From UBA5794 sp965368815 (GTDB taxonomy: Bacteria; Actinomycetota; Acidimicrobiia; Spongiisociales; UBA5794), in the NCBI GenBank assembly GCA_965368815.1, contig CBDUOH010000068.1, positions 1 through 11,547 of the forward strand: 11,547 bases of DNA, in the 5' to 3' direction. The notes beneath the pieces were generated by a model. The model saw only the letters and a program-made list of their open reading frames with translations, made no database searches and was not told the origin of the DNA. Numbering within the stretch: the first letter of the stretch is position 1; each line of letters begins with the position of its first letter. This document shows positions 1 to 7,269 of the stretch, piece by piece. The translations under genes were made by a program, and so were the position numbers.

Positions 1-2018
1 GCCTCCTCGGTGCGTTCGATGTTGATCTTCTTGCCGGTGTGTTCCTCAAACCACATCTTGCCCCCACCTGCTCCGCAACAGAAGGAGTTCGTTCCGTTTC
101 GTTCCATCTCGACCCGAACGCCCGACGAGTCGACGATGGTCCGGGGCGACAGGAACGTGTCGTTGTGGCGTCCGAGGTAGCACGGGTCGTGGAACACGAT
201 CGTTTCGCCCGTCGTTTCGGGCTGGAGCCGGCCCTCCTCGACGAGCTGACTCAGCAGCTCGGAGTGGTGCATCACGTTGTACTCGCCACCGAACTGGGGA
301 TACTCGTTCCCCAGGGTATTGAAGCAGTGCGGGCATTGGGTGATGATCGTCTGCACATTGAGATCGTTGAGCGTCTCGATGTTCTGGAGCGCAAGCCCCT
401 GGAACACATACTCGTTCCCGGTACGCCGCGCAGGGTCGCCGGTGCACAACTCCTTTGCACCGAGGATCCCGAAGTCGACACCGGCCTTGTGCAGCAGCCT
501 CGCGGTTGCGATTGCCACGTTCCGGTTCCGGTCGTCGAAGGAACCCGCACAACCGACCCACATGAGGTACTCGGCCTCGACACCGGGCTCGCCGAGCCGT
601 TTCACCTCGAAGTCGAGGGCGTCAGTCCAGTCCCCTCGTGTCTTCTGGTCCATGCCGTAGACATTCGAGGAGTTCTCCATCGACACATACGCCTTCCCGA
701 GTTCCGAAGGAAAGTCGGATTCCATCAGCGACAGATACCGACGCATGTCAAGGATCTTGTCGACGATCTCGATGTCAGCCGGGCAGATTTCATCGCATGC
801 TCGGCAGGTTGTGCACGCCCACAGCTCCTCCGGCGTGATCAACTCGAACACGTTGTCGGAGGTGACCGTCAGCTCCGCATCGACGCCGACCGTCGGGGAA
901 ATGGGCGGGGTGGCACTCGCCGCAGCGACGGTACCGAGCTTGAGAACGATCTCTCTCGGATCGAGTGGCTTGCCCGTCGTATTGGCTGGGCACACCGACG
1001 TGCATCGGCCGCAAATGGTGCAGGCGTCCGTGTCGAGAAGCTGCTTCCACGTGAATTCGGCGATGGTCGCCGCACCCACCGATTCGATGTCGGTCGCTTC
1101 AAGGAGGTTGGGCATCTCGCGCATGGCGCCTTTGGGGCGTTCCCTCGGTCCGAGTGCGAGGTTCACAGGTGTCGTGATCATGTGGCGCAGCTTCGTTGCC
1201 GGGAGGATCACGAGGAACGCGAGGAACGCGAGGAAATGGATCACCCACATGGCCTGGTGGATGCCGGATGCCGACGTCACCGGTATCAGCTGCGACAGCG
1301 GGTAGCCGACGAAGGACCACACCTCGAAATCGGGGCGACCGACGACCGCGATTCGGGCGGCTTCGGTGAGCAGACCAGTGATACCGATCGATGCAAGTAC
1401 GAAGAGGATCCAGCCGTCCTCAGGCCGGGTCTTGGTCCTGATCCGAGCGGGCTTCGATCCATATCGGCGGACGGCTGCCCACACAAGACCGGCGAGGAAA
1501 GCGACTCCCGCAACGTCCAGGACGAGGGAATAGCCCTGATAGACGACACCGTGCAGGAACTTGAAACCGACGGGTAGGAGATGGTCGATCTCGAGGGTGA
1601 CCGTTCCGATGAACAACACGATGAATCCGTAGTAGATCAACGAATGCATCACGCCGGCCGCCGGGTCCTCCATCACGGTGCGCATCGACACACCTTCGCG
1701 GAACCGATGCAAACGACGCTTGAGCTGGCCGCTTCGCTGCTCCCACGATCCGCGTTCCCAGTTGCGGGCCCGAACGGCGAACAGGCCTATGGAAATGCCC
1801 AGGAACGTCGAAACAAGGAAGTAGAACCCAGCGACGATGACCCCCGGTACGTTGCCGAAGACCTCTCGGCCGACCTCGAAATCGCCGTGACCCGGCAACG
1901 AGCCCAGCCACCACAACGCCATGGTCCCCACAACTGCCGAGACCGCGAGTGCGCCCACGAGCGTCGAGGCTGACAACCGCGGAGTCTTCGTCTCGTCCTT
2001 TGACTCAGTTGTGGTCAC
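1..2018 (-). CDS. Membrane Fe-S oxidoreductase, EtfD-like (ETF:menaquinone oxidoreductase type), C-terminus cut by window edge
   Basis: Seen: 672 full codons are open from a GTG at 2018 to the left edge with no stop, so the C-terminus is missing. The start is set by GAGGAG at 2024-2029, five bases upstream. Residues 1-280 hold about six hydrophobic helices (roughly 17-38, 58-82, 126-148, 160-183, 203-225, 255-275), like a NarI/nitrate reductase gamma domain. Two 4Fe-4S motifs follow, C333/C336/C339/C343 and C402/C405/C408/C412, each ending in CP. Two cysteine-rich CCG-type domains come next: C490, C525, C562, C565, then C613 and C647-C648 in FCCGAGGGKMW. Known: this architecture is that of heterodisulfide-reductase-related proteins, including mycobacterial EtfD, which passes electrons from acyl-CoA dehydrogenases via ETF to menaquinone. 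Inferred: the same role here, supported by the FadE5-like gene in the window. ETF genes are not in view. A GlpC- or HdrD-like role is the alternative. The family is certain; the exact partner is not. Confidence 0.88.
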   Translation of the reverse strand, partial: MTTTESKDETKTPRLSASTLVGALAVSAVVGTMALWWLGSLPGHGDFEVGREVFGNVPGVIVAGFYFLVSTFLGISIGLFAVRARNWERGSWEQRSGQLKRRLHRFREGVSMRTVMEDPAAGVMHSLIYYGFIVLFIGTVTLEIDHLLPVGFKFLHGVVYQGYSLVLDVAGVAFLAGLVWAAVRRYGSKPARIRTKTRPEDGWILFVLASIGITGLLTEAARIAVVGRPDFEVWSFVGYPLSQLIPVTSASGIHQAMWVIHFLAFLAFLVILPATKLRHMITTPVNLALGPRERPKGAMREMPNLLEATDIESVGAATIAEFTWKQLLDTDACTICGRCTSVCPANTTGKPLDPREIVLKLGTVAAASATPPISPTVGVDAELTVTSDNVFELITPEELWACTTCRACDEICPADIEIVDKILDMRRYLSLMESDFPSELGKAYVSMENSSNVYGMDQKTRGDWTDALDFEVKRLGEPGVEAEYLMWVGCAGSFDDRNRNVAIATARLLHKAGVDFGILGAKELCTGDPARRTGNEYVFQGLALQNIETLNDLNVQTIITQCPHCFNTLGNEYPQFGGEYNVMHHSELLSQLVEEGRLQPETTGETIVFHDPCYLGRHNDTFLSPRTIVDSSGVRVEMERNGTNSFCCGAGGGKMWFEEHTGKKINIERTEE

Positions 2019-2050
2019 CGACACTCCTCGTGGCAGGGTGCTCGCACAGC

Positions 2051-2056
2051 ATCATA
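2051..2056 (-). promoter_or_regulatory. Possible -10 box for the EtfD-like gene
   Basis: TATGAT reads on the minus strand 32 bases before the GTG start, one base off TATAAT. A start about seven bases on would give a leader of roughly 25 bases containing the GAGGAG ribosome site. No good -35 is seen at the usual distance; that position falls at the loop of the inverted repeat. The call is weak. Confidence 0.3.
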
Positions 2057-2060
2057 AACG

Positions 2061-2095
2061 ACCTGTGCACCGCCCAGATTGACCGGTACACAGGT
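2061..2095 (-). repeat. 12-bp inverted repeat between pspA and the EtfD-like gene
   Basis: ACCTGTGCACCG at 2061-2072 pairs with CGGTACACAGGT at 2084-2095 (11 of 12 positions, the odd one a possible G-U pair) around an 11-base loop. It lies just after pspA and 43 bases before the EtfD-like start. It could be a transcript hairpin (attenuator, weak terminator or processing site), but no good T-run follows. It could also be an operator, because TATGAT, a plausible -10 box, sits immediately downstream at 2051-2056 on the minus strand. Confidence 0.5.
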
Positions 2096-2116
2096 GCATC
2101 GCCTGGCGTGGCAGCT

Positions 2117-2827
2117 CTAGAGACCGAGTTCGGCCTTCAGCTCCGCGAGCTTCGCATCGGCCTGTGCGACGTTGATGGCCGCCTTCAACTCAGCCTCTGC
2201 GCCTTCGGGTGATGCTTCGTGAAGCTCGGCGTTGGCCATGGCCTCGGCTTTGCGCCGTTCGATCTTCGCCTCGACCTGATCAAGCGATGGTCCCGGGTCT
2301 GACATCGATGCCGACATCGTCTGGACCGCATCATTGACAGCTTCCTGCATCTTGGCCTGCTCGAGCTGACCGAGCAGCTCCATGCGGCGAGCTGTCAACT
2401 CCTGGAGGCGCATCGCGTTCTGCTGGACCGCTTCCTTCGCCTTCTCGGACTGCGTCTCAGCGACGGCGTACTGCTCCTTGAGCGATGAGAGATTGTTCTC
2501 GGCCGCCTGGAGCTTCATTGCGATCGACTGCGCGGCCTGCGTCCATTTCGTCGCACCCGCGTCGTCACCCTCCGCTTTCGCAGCCTCAGCCTTGAGAATG
2601 GCCTGTTTGGCCATCTCGCGAGCCTCACCCGCATCGTCAGCAGACCGATCGATCTGACTCTCGAGCTGTGTACGGTGGGCGACGACCTTTGCTGCCTGAT
2701 TTCGCAGGTCTTGGTCCTGCTTCTTGGCTTCGTTGATCGCGGCCTCGATTTCGATCTTCGGGTCCATCGCCTTTTCGGCCGTGGATGAGAAGAGCGCCTT
2801 GAGATAGGCCCATATACGAGACAACAT
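2117..2827 (-). CDS. pspA: Phage-shock protein A (PspA/IM30 family)
   Basis: PspA is a peripheral inner-membrane protein that assembles on stressed membranes and preserves the proton-motive force. Seen: 236 residues, almost wholly helical and rich in Ala, Glu, Gln and Lys. Residues 1-17 (MLSRIWAYLKALFSS...) form the amphipathic membrane-binding helix, followed by the family's DP motif (DPKIEIEAAINEA) and a long coiled-coil hairpin. The stretch LLGQLEQAKMQEAV and the later PSLDQVEAKIERR closely match what I recall of Mycobacterium tuberculosis PspA (Rv2744c), so this is the actinobacterial type and not the proteobacterial pspABC type. The ATG at 2827 has GGGGGA just upstream. It lies 65 bases after the TPM-like gene on the same strand and is probably co-transcribed with it. 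No PspB, PspC or ClgR gene is in the window. The length is normal and no defect is seen. Confidence 0.95.
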   Translation of the reverse strand: MLSRIWAYLKALFSSTAEKAMDPKIEIEAAINEAKKQDQDLRNQAAKVVAHRTQLESQIDRSADDAGEAREMAKQAILKAEAAKAEGDDAGATKWTQAAQSIAMKLQAAENNLSSLKEQYAVAETQSEKAKEAVQQNAMRLQELTARRMELLGQLEQAKMQEAVNDAVQTMSASMSDPGPSLDQVEAKIERRKAEAMANAELHEASPEGAEAELKAAINVAQADAKLAELKAELGL

Positions 2828-2856
2828 TGATCCCCCGATGGTTGCGTTGGGTTACC

Positions 2857-2872
2857 AGGTCATGTTAGGTCA
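2857..2872 (-). repeat. Direct repeat TGACCT-N4-TGACCT upstream of pspA
   Basis: The 65-base gap between the TPM-like gene and pspA holds two copies of TGACCT (minus strand) spaced 10 bp start to start, one helical turn, about 30-45 bases before the pspA ATG. Such spacing suits a protein bound as a tandem pair on one DNA face. TAACAT between the copies could serve as a poor -10 box. The repeat is short enough to be chance. Confidence 0.3.
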
Positions 2873-2892
2873 GGCGTCGTCCCCGTGTTGGA

Positions 2893-4095
2893 TCACCCGC
2901 GTCGACGGCCGCCACCACGCGTCCGTGGTTTTGCCTGCCTTCGCGACGGCTTCGGCGCTGGAACCCGGATCGACTCGAACCCGCCCGTTCGGGTCGTGGA
3001 CGATGGGGAACGACCCATACCCGTCATCGCCTGTCCTGCAAGCACGGCTTGGAGCAGATCCTGGGAGGAATAGCTCGACGAGCGGTTCTGACGGCGCGTG
3101 TATTCGGGCAACGATGTGGGGATCGGTGTCCCGGTCCTGATGGTGGGATCGATGTCCCGAGGTTTCGCGACCGGGGTCGAGGCGGCCCCAGTTGTACGGG
3201 AGGTCTGTGGTGGAGGAGGTTGTGGCTTCTCGGGCTTCGGGGGCATTTCGTTGCCATCGAGGATCGCCTCTGCGCTGTCGAGCTGCCAGATCGTCACGTC
3301 CAGATCGAACCCGAGGTCGATGATGTCCTGGGCCGTCTCCGCCGCTTGGAGTCGATCCGAGGCCGTGGTGAATGACCGAGTTGCGTCGTCGAAGAACCTG
3401 GTCGCTTCGGCATTGCCCGACGACCGAACCTCGTCCTCAAGGTCGAGGATGTCGTTGGCGATCGCATCGATCTGGTCCTGGATCTTGTCACGCAGCTCCG
3501 ACCGTCCCTTCGATGCCGATTGACGAACGGACCGCACGATGAAGAAGATCACCGCGCCGACGATCATGACCATCACGATCATCCACGCCCATCCGCTCTT
3601 GCCTTCGGTCGATGAATTCGAACACATCGAATCAAGCCCGGTCAGGGTGTTGACGAACGTGCGCACGACGTCGTTGTCCGAGGCCACGGTGAGCGATTCA
3701 TCGACCGCAGCATTCAACTCGTCTGCGGACCACCGACCCTCGTTGTCCTCGAACCCGACGGTCTCGGGCGCGACCGTGAACACGGTGCCGACGGTGTCGA
3801 GCTGGGTGAGCAATGCTCCGGAGAACGTCGTGGCGCCACCGTTCGGCTCTTCGACGAGCACGACGATGTACAGATTGGCGCCCGAGTTCCGTGCGTCGGC
3901 AACAGCGCCCGACACGCATTCGTCGGTGGCTGAGGTACGCGAGTCGACGTGATACCCATTCACTGCCACATCGTCGACGACGTCAGCGGGCGTTGCCGCC
4001 GTCGCGAGAACAAGTGCAAGCATGCCGGCGAATGCAACCGCGACCGGGCGGAGACGTCCCGCGACTCGGATCTGGGAGGATTTCAGTCGGTGCAT
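2893..4095 (-). CDS. Secreted/membrane TPM-domain-like protein with cytoplasmic coiled coil and Arg/Gly tail
   Basis: Seen (400 residues from the ATG at 4095): a signal-peptide-like N-terminus at 1-34, basic then hydrophobic; an external domain at about 35-160 with two cysteines (C60, C158) that could form a disulfide; a transmembrane helix at 170-188 followed by basic residues; a helical, probably coiled-coil segment at 196-280; then a Pro/Ser/Thr-rich low-complexity region ending in RTRGGGRRRG. The external domain (VDDVAVNGYHVD..., then YIVVLVEEP) resembles the TPM/TLP18.3/Psb32 fold. Known: TPM proteins often neighbour PspA in actinobacteria. Inferred: it may anchor or signal to PspA across the membrane. 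The ATG at 4095 is preferred because the open frame upstream lies inside the proline dehydrogenase gene and would put 28 polar residues before the signal peptide. It directly follows the TAG of that gene (TAGTGATG; the GTG one codon earlier is also possible), which suggests translational coupling. The TPM assignment is moderate. Confidence 0.8.
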   Translation of the reverse strand: MHRLKSSQIRVAGRLRPVAVAFAGMLALVLATAATPADVVDDVAVNGYHVDSRTSATDECVSGAVADARNSGANLYIVVLVEEPNGGATTFSGALLTQLDTVGTVFTVAPETVGFEDNEGRWSADELNAAVDESLTVASDNDVVRTFVNTLTGLDSMCSNSSTEGKSGWAWMIVMVMIVGAVIFFIVRSVRQSASKGRSELRDKIQDQIDAIANDILDLEDEVRSSGNAEATRFFDDATRSFTTASDRLQAAETAQDIIDLGFDLDVTIWQLDSAEAILDGNEMPPKPEKPQPPPPQTSRTTGAASTPVAKPRDIDPTIRTGTPIPTSLPEYTRRQNRSSSYSSQDLLQAVLAGQAMTGMGRSPSSTTRTGGFESIRVPAPKPSRRQAKPRTRGGGRRRG

Positions 4096-4097
4096 CA

Positions 4098-5000
4098 CTA
4101 TTTCCCCACAAGGGCTCGGAGGAAGAATCCCACGTTGGCGGGACGCTCGGCCATTCGTCTCGTCAGATACGGATACCACGCCTCACCGTATGGGACATAG
4201 ATCCTCATGTCGAAGCCCTGTTCGACCAACTCGATCTGACGATCCCGGCGCACACCGTAGAGCATCTGGAATTCCCACGGCTCCGCGCGTCCTGTAGCCC
4301 GATCGAGCGCCACGGCGATCCGGGCATCGTCGTGGGTGGCAATGGCCGGCTTGACGGTGGTCAAGGCCATCATCTTGGTCGTCAGCTGATCGAAAGCGTC
4401 ATCGACGGCGTCGCCCTGGAATGCGATCTCGGCTGGTTCGGCGTATGCACCCTTGCAGAGACGGATGTGGCCACCGAGACCGGCGATCCGGTCGATGTCG
4501 GCAGGCGAACGGTGGAGGTAGGCCTGGATCGCTATGCCGAGGTTGCCATGGTGCGCCTGGGCTGTCTCGTAGAGCCCGATCGTTGCCTCCGTGTGATCGG
4601 ATTCCTCCATGTCGATCGTGACCGTGAGCCCCGCAGCAGCTGCGGCCGCGGCGATGGCGTCGAGGTTGGACGCGGCGGCGACGTTGTCGAAACCCATGCC
4701 GAGCTGGGTGAGTTTGATCGAGATGTTGGCATCGAGTGAGTCATCGGCGATGTGGTCAACGCACGCGATGTACGACGCTGTGGCTGCGTCGGCCTCATCG
4801 ACCGATTGCACATGCTCCCCGAGATAGTCGAGCGACACCTTGAGCCCCTCGGCGTTGAGCGTCCTCGCGACGGCGATTGCCTCCTCGAGGGTGGAGCCAG
4901 CCACAAAGCGGTGAGCCACGGCGCGGCCTGCACGGGTGTCGGTGATGAGCTTGCGCGTGACACTGCGGTTGGTCACGGCAAGCATCGCCGAGCGCATCAT
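4098..5000 (-). CDS. Proline dehydrogenase (monofunctional PRODH)
   Basis: It oxidises L-proline to 1-pyrroline-5-carboxylate with FAD and passes electrons to membrane quinone. Seen: 300 residues, the usual length of the stand-alone enzyme. Barrel motifs occur in order: SIKLTQLG (94-101), DMEE (130-133), AIQAYL (157-162), RLCKGAY followed by EP (180-189), ATHD (221-224), EFQMLYG (243-249), YVPYG (268-272), WYPYLTRR (275-282). The paired arginines R281-R282 match those that hold the proline carboxylate in PutA-type enzymes. There is no P5C dehydrogenase domain and none elsewhere in the window. The start is fixed by the ATGA overlap with proC (5000-4997); a second ATG follows directly. Its product is the substrate of the gene just upstream, which is odd because the two reactions oppose each other. 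Confidence 0.94.
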   Translation of the reverse strand: MMRSAMLAVTNRSVTRKLITDTRAGRAVAHRFVAGSTLEEAIAVARTLNAEGLKVSLDYLGEHVQSVDEADAATASYIACVDHIADDSLDANISIKLTQLGMGFDNVAAASNLDAIAAAAAAAGLTVTIDMEESDHTEATIGLYETAQAHHGNLGIAIQAYLHRSPADIDRIAGLGGHIRLCKGAYAEPAEIAFQGDAVDDAFDQLTTKMMALTTVKPAIATHDDARIAVALDRATGRAEPWEFQMLYGVRRDRQIELVEQGFDMRIYVPYGEAWYPYLTRRMAERPANVGFFLRALVGK

Positions 5001-5815
5001 CGATCTGACGCCCTCTGCCCGAGCTCGCGCGATCGGGCTGCAGCAGCCTGCACGGCGTCTTCGAGAAGCGCCCGGAACCCTCCATCTTCGAGAACATGCA
5101 TCGCAGCGGCAGTTGTTCCACCCGGAGATGTCACCTGACCGCGGAGTCGGAACGCTGACTTGTCCGACGAGGCGAGGAGCTCGCCCGATCCTCGGACGGT
5201 CTGATGCACGAGCTTTTCGGCTGCGTGATGCGGCAGACCTTCTCTGATGGCCGCTTCGATGAGCGCCTCGGCAAGCAGGAACACGTACGCAGGTCCGGTA
5301 CCCGACACTGCCGTCACCGCGTCGAGGAGATCTTCTGACAGTTCGATGGTTTCCCCCACCGCATTGAACACACCGCGCACGACCGCAACGTCCTGCGCGC
5401 TGGTGGACGTCCCGGGTGCCAACGCTGTCATGGCCATGTCCACAGCCGCAGGTGTGTTCGGCATCGCGCGCATCATGGGTTGATGCGGTAGCGCTGCTTC
5501 GAGGGTCGCAAGTTCGACACCCGCAGCGAGTGACACCACGATCTGACCAGTCACCAGACCCTCTCCGAGAAGCTTGAGAACATGGTCCATGTCCTTCGGT
5601 TTCACCGCCACAACCACGACGTCAGCCCCCGTCACACCCTCGACCACCGACAGGAACCCCTTGATGCCGGTCTCATCCTCGAGTTCATCGATCCGTTCCT
5701 GCCGACGTCCCACGAGTGACAGCAGGCCCGCATCCCAGCCGGCGCGGAGCAGCCCGTTGGCGATGATTGCCCCCAACGAACCTGCTCCGACGATTGCAAC
5801 GCGTGGTCGATCCAT
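4997..5815 (-). CDS. proC: Pyrroline-5-carboxylate reductase
   Basis: It reduces 1-pyrroline-5-carboxylate to L-proline with NAD(P)H, the last step of proline synthesis, in the cytoplasm. Seen: 272 residues, normal length. The dinucleotide-binding loop is GAGSLG at 10-15 (usually GxGxMG), followed by AVKP (70-73), MRAMPNTP (115-122), SGTGPAY (171-177, usually SGSGPAY) and QVTSPGGTT (227-235) in the dimerising helical domain. All family landmarks are present. It is the first gene of the leftward cluster and its stop overlaps the start of the proline dehydrogenase gene. The ATG at 5815 lacks a clear ribosome site. GATAAC ends nine bases before it and could be a -10 box, so a very short or absent leader is possible. 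Confidence 0.95.
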   Translation of the reverse strand: MDRPRVAIVGAGSLGAIIANGLLRAGWDAGLLSLVGRRQERIDELEDETGIKGFLSVVEGVTGADVVVVAVKPKDMDHVLKLLGEGLVTGQIVVSLAAGVELATLEAALPHQPMMRAMPNTPAAVDMAMTALAPGTSTSAQDVAVVRGVFNAVGETIELSEDLLDAVTAVSGTGPAYVFLLAEALIEAAIREGLPHHAAEKLVHQTVRGSGELLASSDKSAFRLRGQVTSPGGTTAAAMHVLEDGGFRALLEDAVQAAAARSRELGQRASDR

Positions 5816-5850
5816 GGAGCGCAGGTTATCGCGTCCCGAATACCGAACCT
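5816..5850. promoter_or_regulatory. Divergent promoter region between proC and the YibE/F gene
   Basis: Only 35 bases separate the two divergent starts, and neither gene has a recognisable ribosome site. GATAAC on the minus strand (5825-5830) is the best -10 candidate for proC. I see no convincing -35 in either direction; such elements would have to lie inside the opposite gene. Overlapping divergent promoters with near-leaderless transcripts, common in actinobacteria, would explain this. Confidence 0.4.
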
Positions 5851-7269
5851 ATGCTCGGTCCCGTGACCGACACCACATCGCCCCCAGACGACCCATGGAG
5901 CAGTTTCGGCCCTCCCGATCCGACAGCCGAATCACGCCGCAAGGTCGGGGTTCCCGAGCTGATATCGATTGGCCTCGGCGTGGTCGTGGTTGTCGGTCTG
6001 ATCCTGATGTGGCCGTCTGGATCGGGCGTGGACGACGCAAAGGACGACCTCGATGTCCTCGGCATCCCCAGTGAGTTCCATGAGGCGGTGGTCACCGACC
6101 TCGCCGAATTCACGTGCTCGAGCACCAACGAGTTCGTGTGCGTTCGGGCAACCTTCGAGATAGCCACCGGTCCAGATGCCGGGCGGCTCTTCTCCCAGGA
6201 GTTCCCGCAGATCGACACCTCACCGAAGTTGACCCTCGGCCAGAAGGTGATCCTGTCGAGGGTTTCGAGCGACGGCGTGATCATCGACCTCACCGAGGGA
6301 CCGTGTGACTTCGACCCCGAAAGCGAGTGCACCCAGGCAACCATCGAGGACACACAGGGCCGAATCGACACGCTGTCACTGTTCCCCGGCCAGGAGCAGG
6401 ACCTGGTCGAGGGCCAGAACGTGATCCTGACCTATGAATCGGACGGCACAATCGTTGCTCTCACCGCCGCGACGATCCAGGCGGTGTACCAGTACGCAGA
6501 CTCCCAACGGAGGTCGTACGTCTTCGTCATCGTGGTCGTCTTCGTGCTTGCGGTCATCGCCCTCGGGAGATGGCGCGGCGTCGCCGCGGTCACCGGACTG
6601 GGGCTGAGCCTGGCGATCGTCGTGTACTGGCTCATCCCGTCGCTCCTCGACGGCAACCCACCCGCTGCTGTTGCGTTCATCGGTGCTGCGGCAGTGGCCT
6701 ACCTCGCCCTGTATGTGTCCCATGGAGTGACAAGAACATCGACGATCGCGCTACTCGGGACCGTGGCGGCGCTCGGATTGACGACCGTTCTGTCGATGGC
6801 GACCGTGGCCCTCGGAAACTTCACGGGCTTCACGTCCGAGGAATCGACGCTCCTCCTGCTGCTCGATGGCATCGACGTCAGGTCACTGCTGCTGGCTGGC
6901 ATGGTCATCGGGGCGGCGGGTGCCCTCGACGACGTGACCGTCACGCAATCCACGGCCGTCTTCCAGATTCGGGCGGCGAGTCCGCATCTGTCGACCCCCG
7001 AGTTGTTCACACGTGGGATGGCAATCGGCAAGGCGCACGTCGGGTCGATCGTCAACACACTGGTTCTCGCCTACGTGGGTGCCGCGCTCCCTTTGACGAT
7101 CCTCTTCGCGATCGCCGATCAATCCTTCGGGTCCGTGGTCAACTCCGAGGTCGTCGCGGTCGAAATCACGCGGACGATCGTCGGCACGCTCGGCATCATC
7201 GCTGCCGTTCCACTGACGACATGGTTCGCGACGATATGGCCAGGATCACCCGCTTCCCATCTCCATTGA
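5851..7269 (+). CDS. YibE/F family multi-pass membrane protein
   Basis: Seen: 472 residues from the ATG at 5851. One N-terminal transmembrane helix (about 33-54) is followed by an extracytoplasmic domain of roughly 165 residues with four cysteines (C89, C97, C152, C160), then about seven helices (221-238, 243-262, 270-290, 296-320, 343-363, 398-422, 439-461). The segment GAAGALDDVTVTQ (354-366), the QYADSQRR stretch before helix 2 and GKAHVGSIVNTLVLAY (393-408) are typical of YibE/F proteins. Known: the family is membrane-bound and of unsettled function; transport has been suggested. An in-frame TTG at 5767 is rejected because it would start inside proC; the GTG at 5863 is a possible alternative. 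Divergent from proC. Its last 24 bases overlap the end of the convergent MurI-macro gene. Confidence 0.9.
   Translation: MLGPVTDTTSPPDDPWSSFGPPDPTAESRRKVGVPELISIGLGVVVVVGLILMWPSGSGVDDAKDDLDVLGIPSEFHEAVVTDLAEFTCSSTNEFVCVRATFEIATGPDAGRLFSQEFPQIDTSPKLTLGQKVILSRVSSDGVIIDLTEGPCDFDPESECTQATIEDTQGRIDTLSLFPGQEQDLVEGQNVILTYESDGTIVALTAATIQAVYQYADSQRRSYVFVIVVVFVLAVIALGRWRGVAAVTGLGLSLAIVVYWLIPSLLDGNPPAAVAFIGAAAVAYLALYVSHGVTRTSTIALLGTVAALGLTTVLSMATVALGNFTGFTSEESTLLLLLDGIDVRSLLLAGMVIGAAGALDDVTVTQSTAVFQIRAASPHLSTPELFTRGMAIGKAHVGSIVNTLVLAYVGAALPLTILFAIADQSFGSVVNSEVVAVEITRTIVGTLGIIAAVPLTTWFATIWPGSPASHLH

Noticed and set aside
39..1577. 512-codon plus-strand open frame
   Set aside because: It lies wholly opposite the EtfD-like gene, whose minus-strand reading has clear Fe-S motifs. 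The frame has no recognisable domain and the Arg/His/Asp-rich composition of an antisense shadow.
4096..4179. Upstream extension of the TPM-like gene to 4179
   Set aside because: It would overlap the proline dehydrogenase coding region and bury the signal peptide; the ATG at 4095 next to the upstream stop is a better start.
3813..4739. 308-codon plus-strand open frame across the TPM-like and proline dehydrogenase genes
   Set aside because: It crosses the boundary of two well-supported minus-strand genes and has shadow-like composition.
5767..5850. TTG start at 5767 for the YibE/F protein
   Set aside because: It lies inside the divergent proC gene and adds 28 residues unlike the family; ATG at 5851 or GTG at 5863 is preferred.
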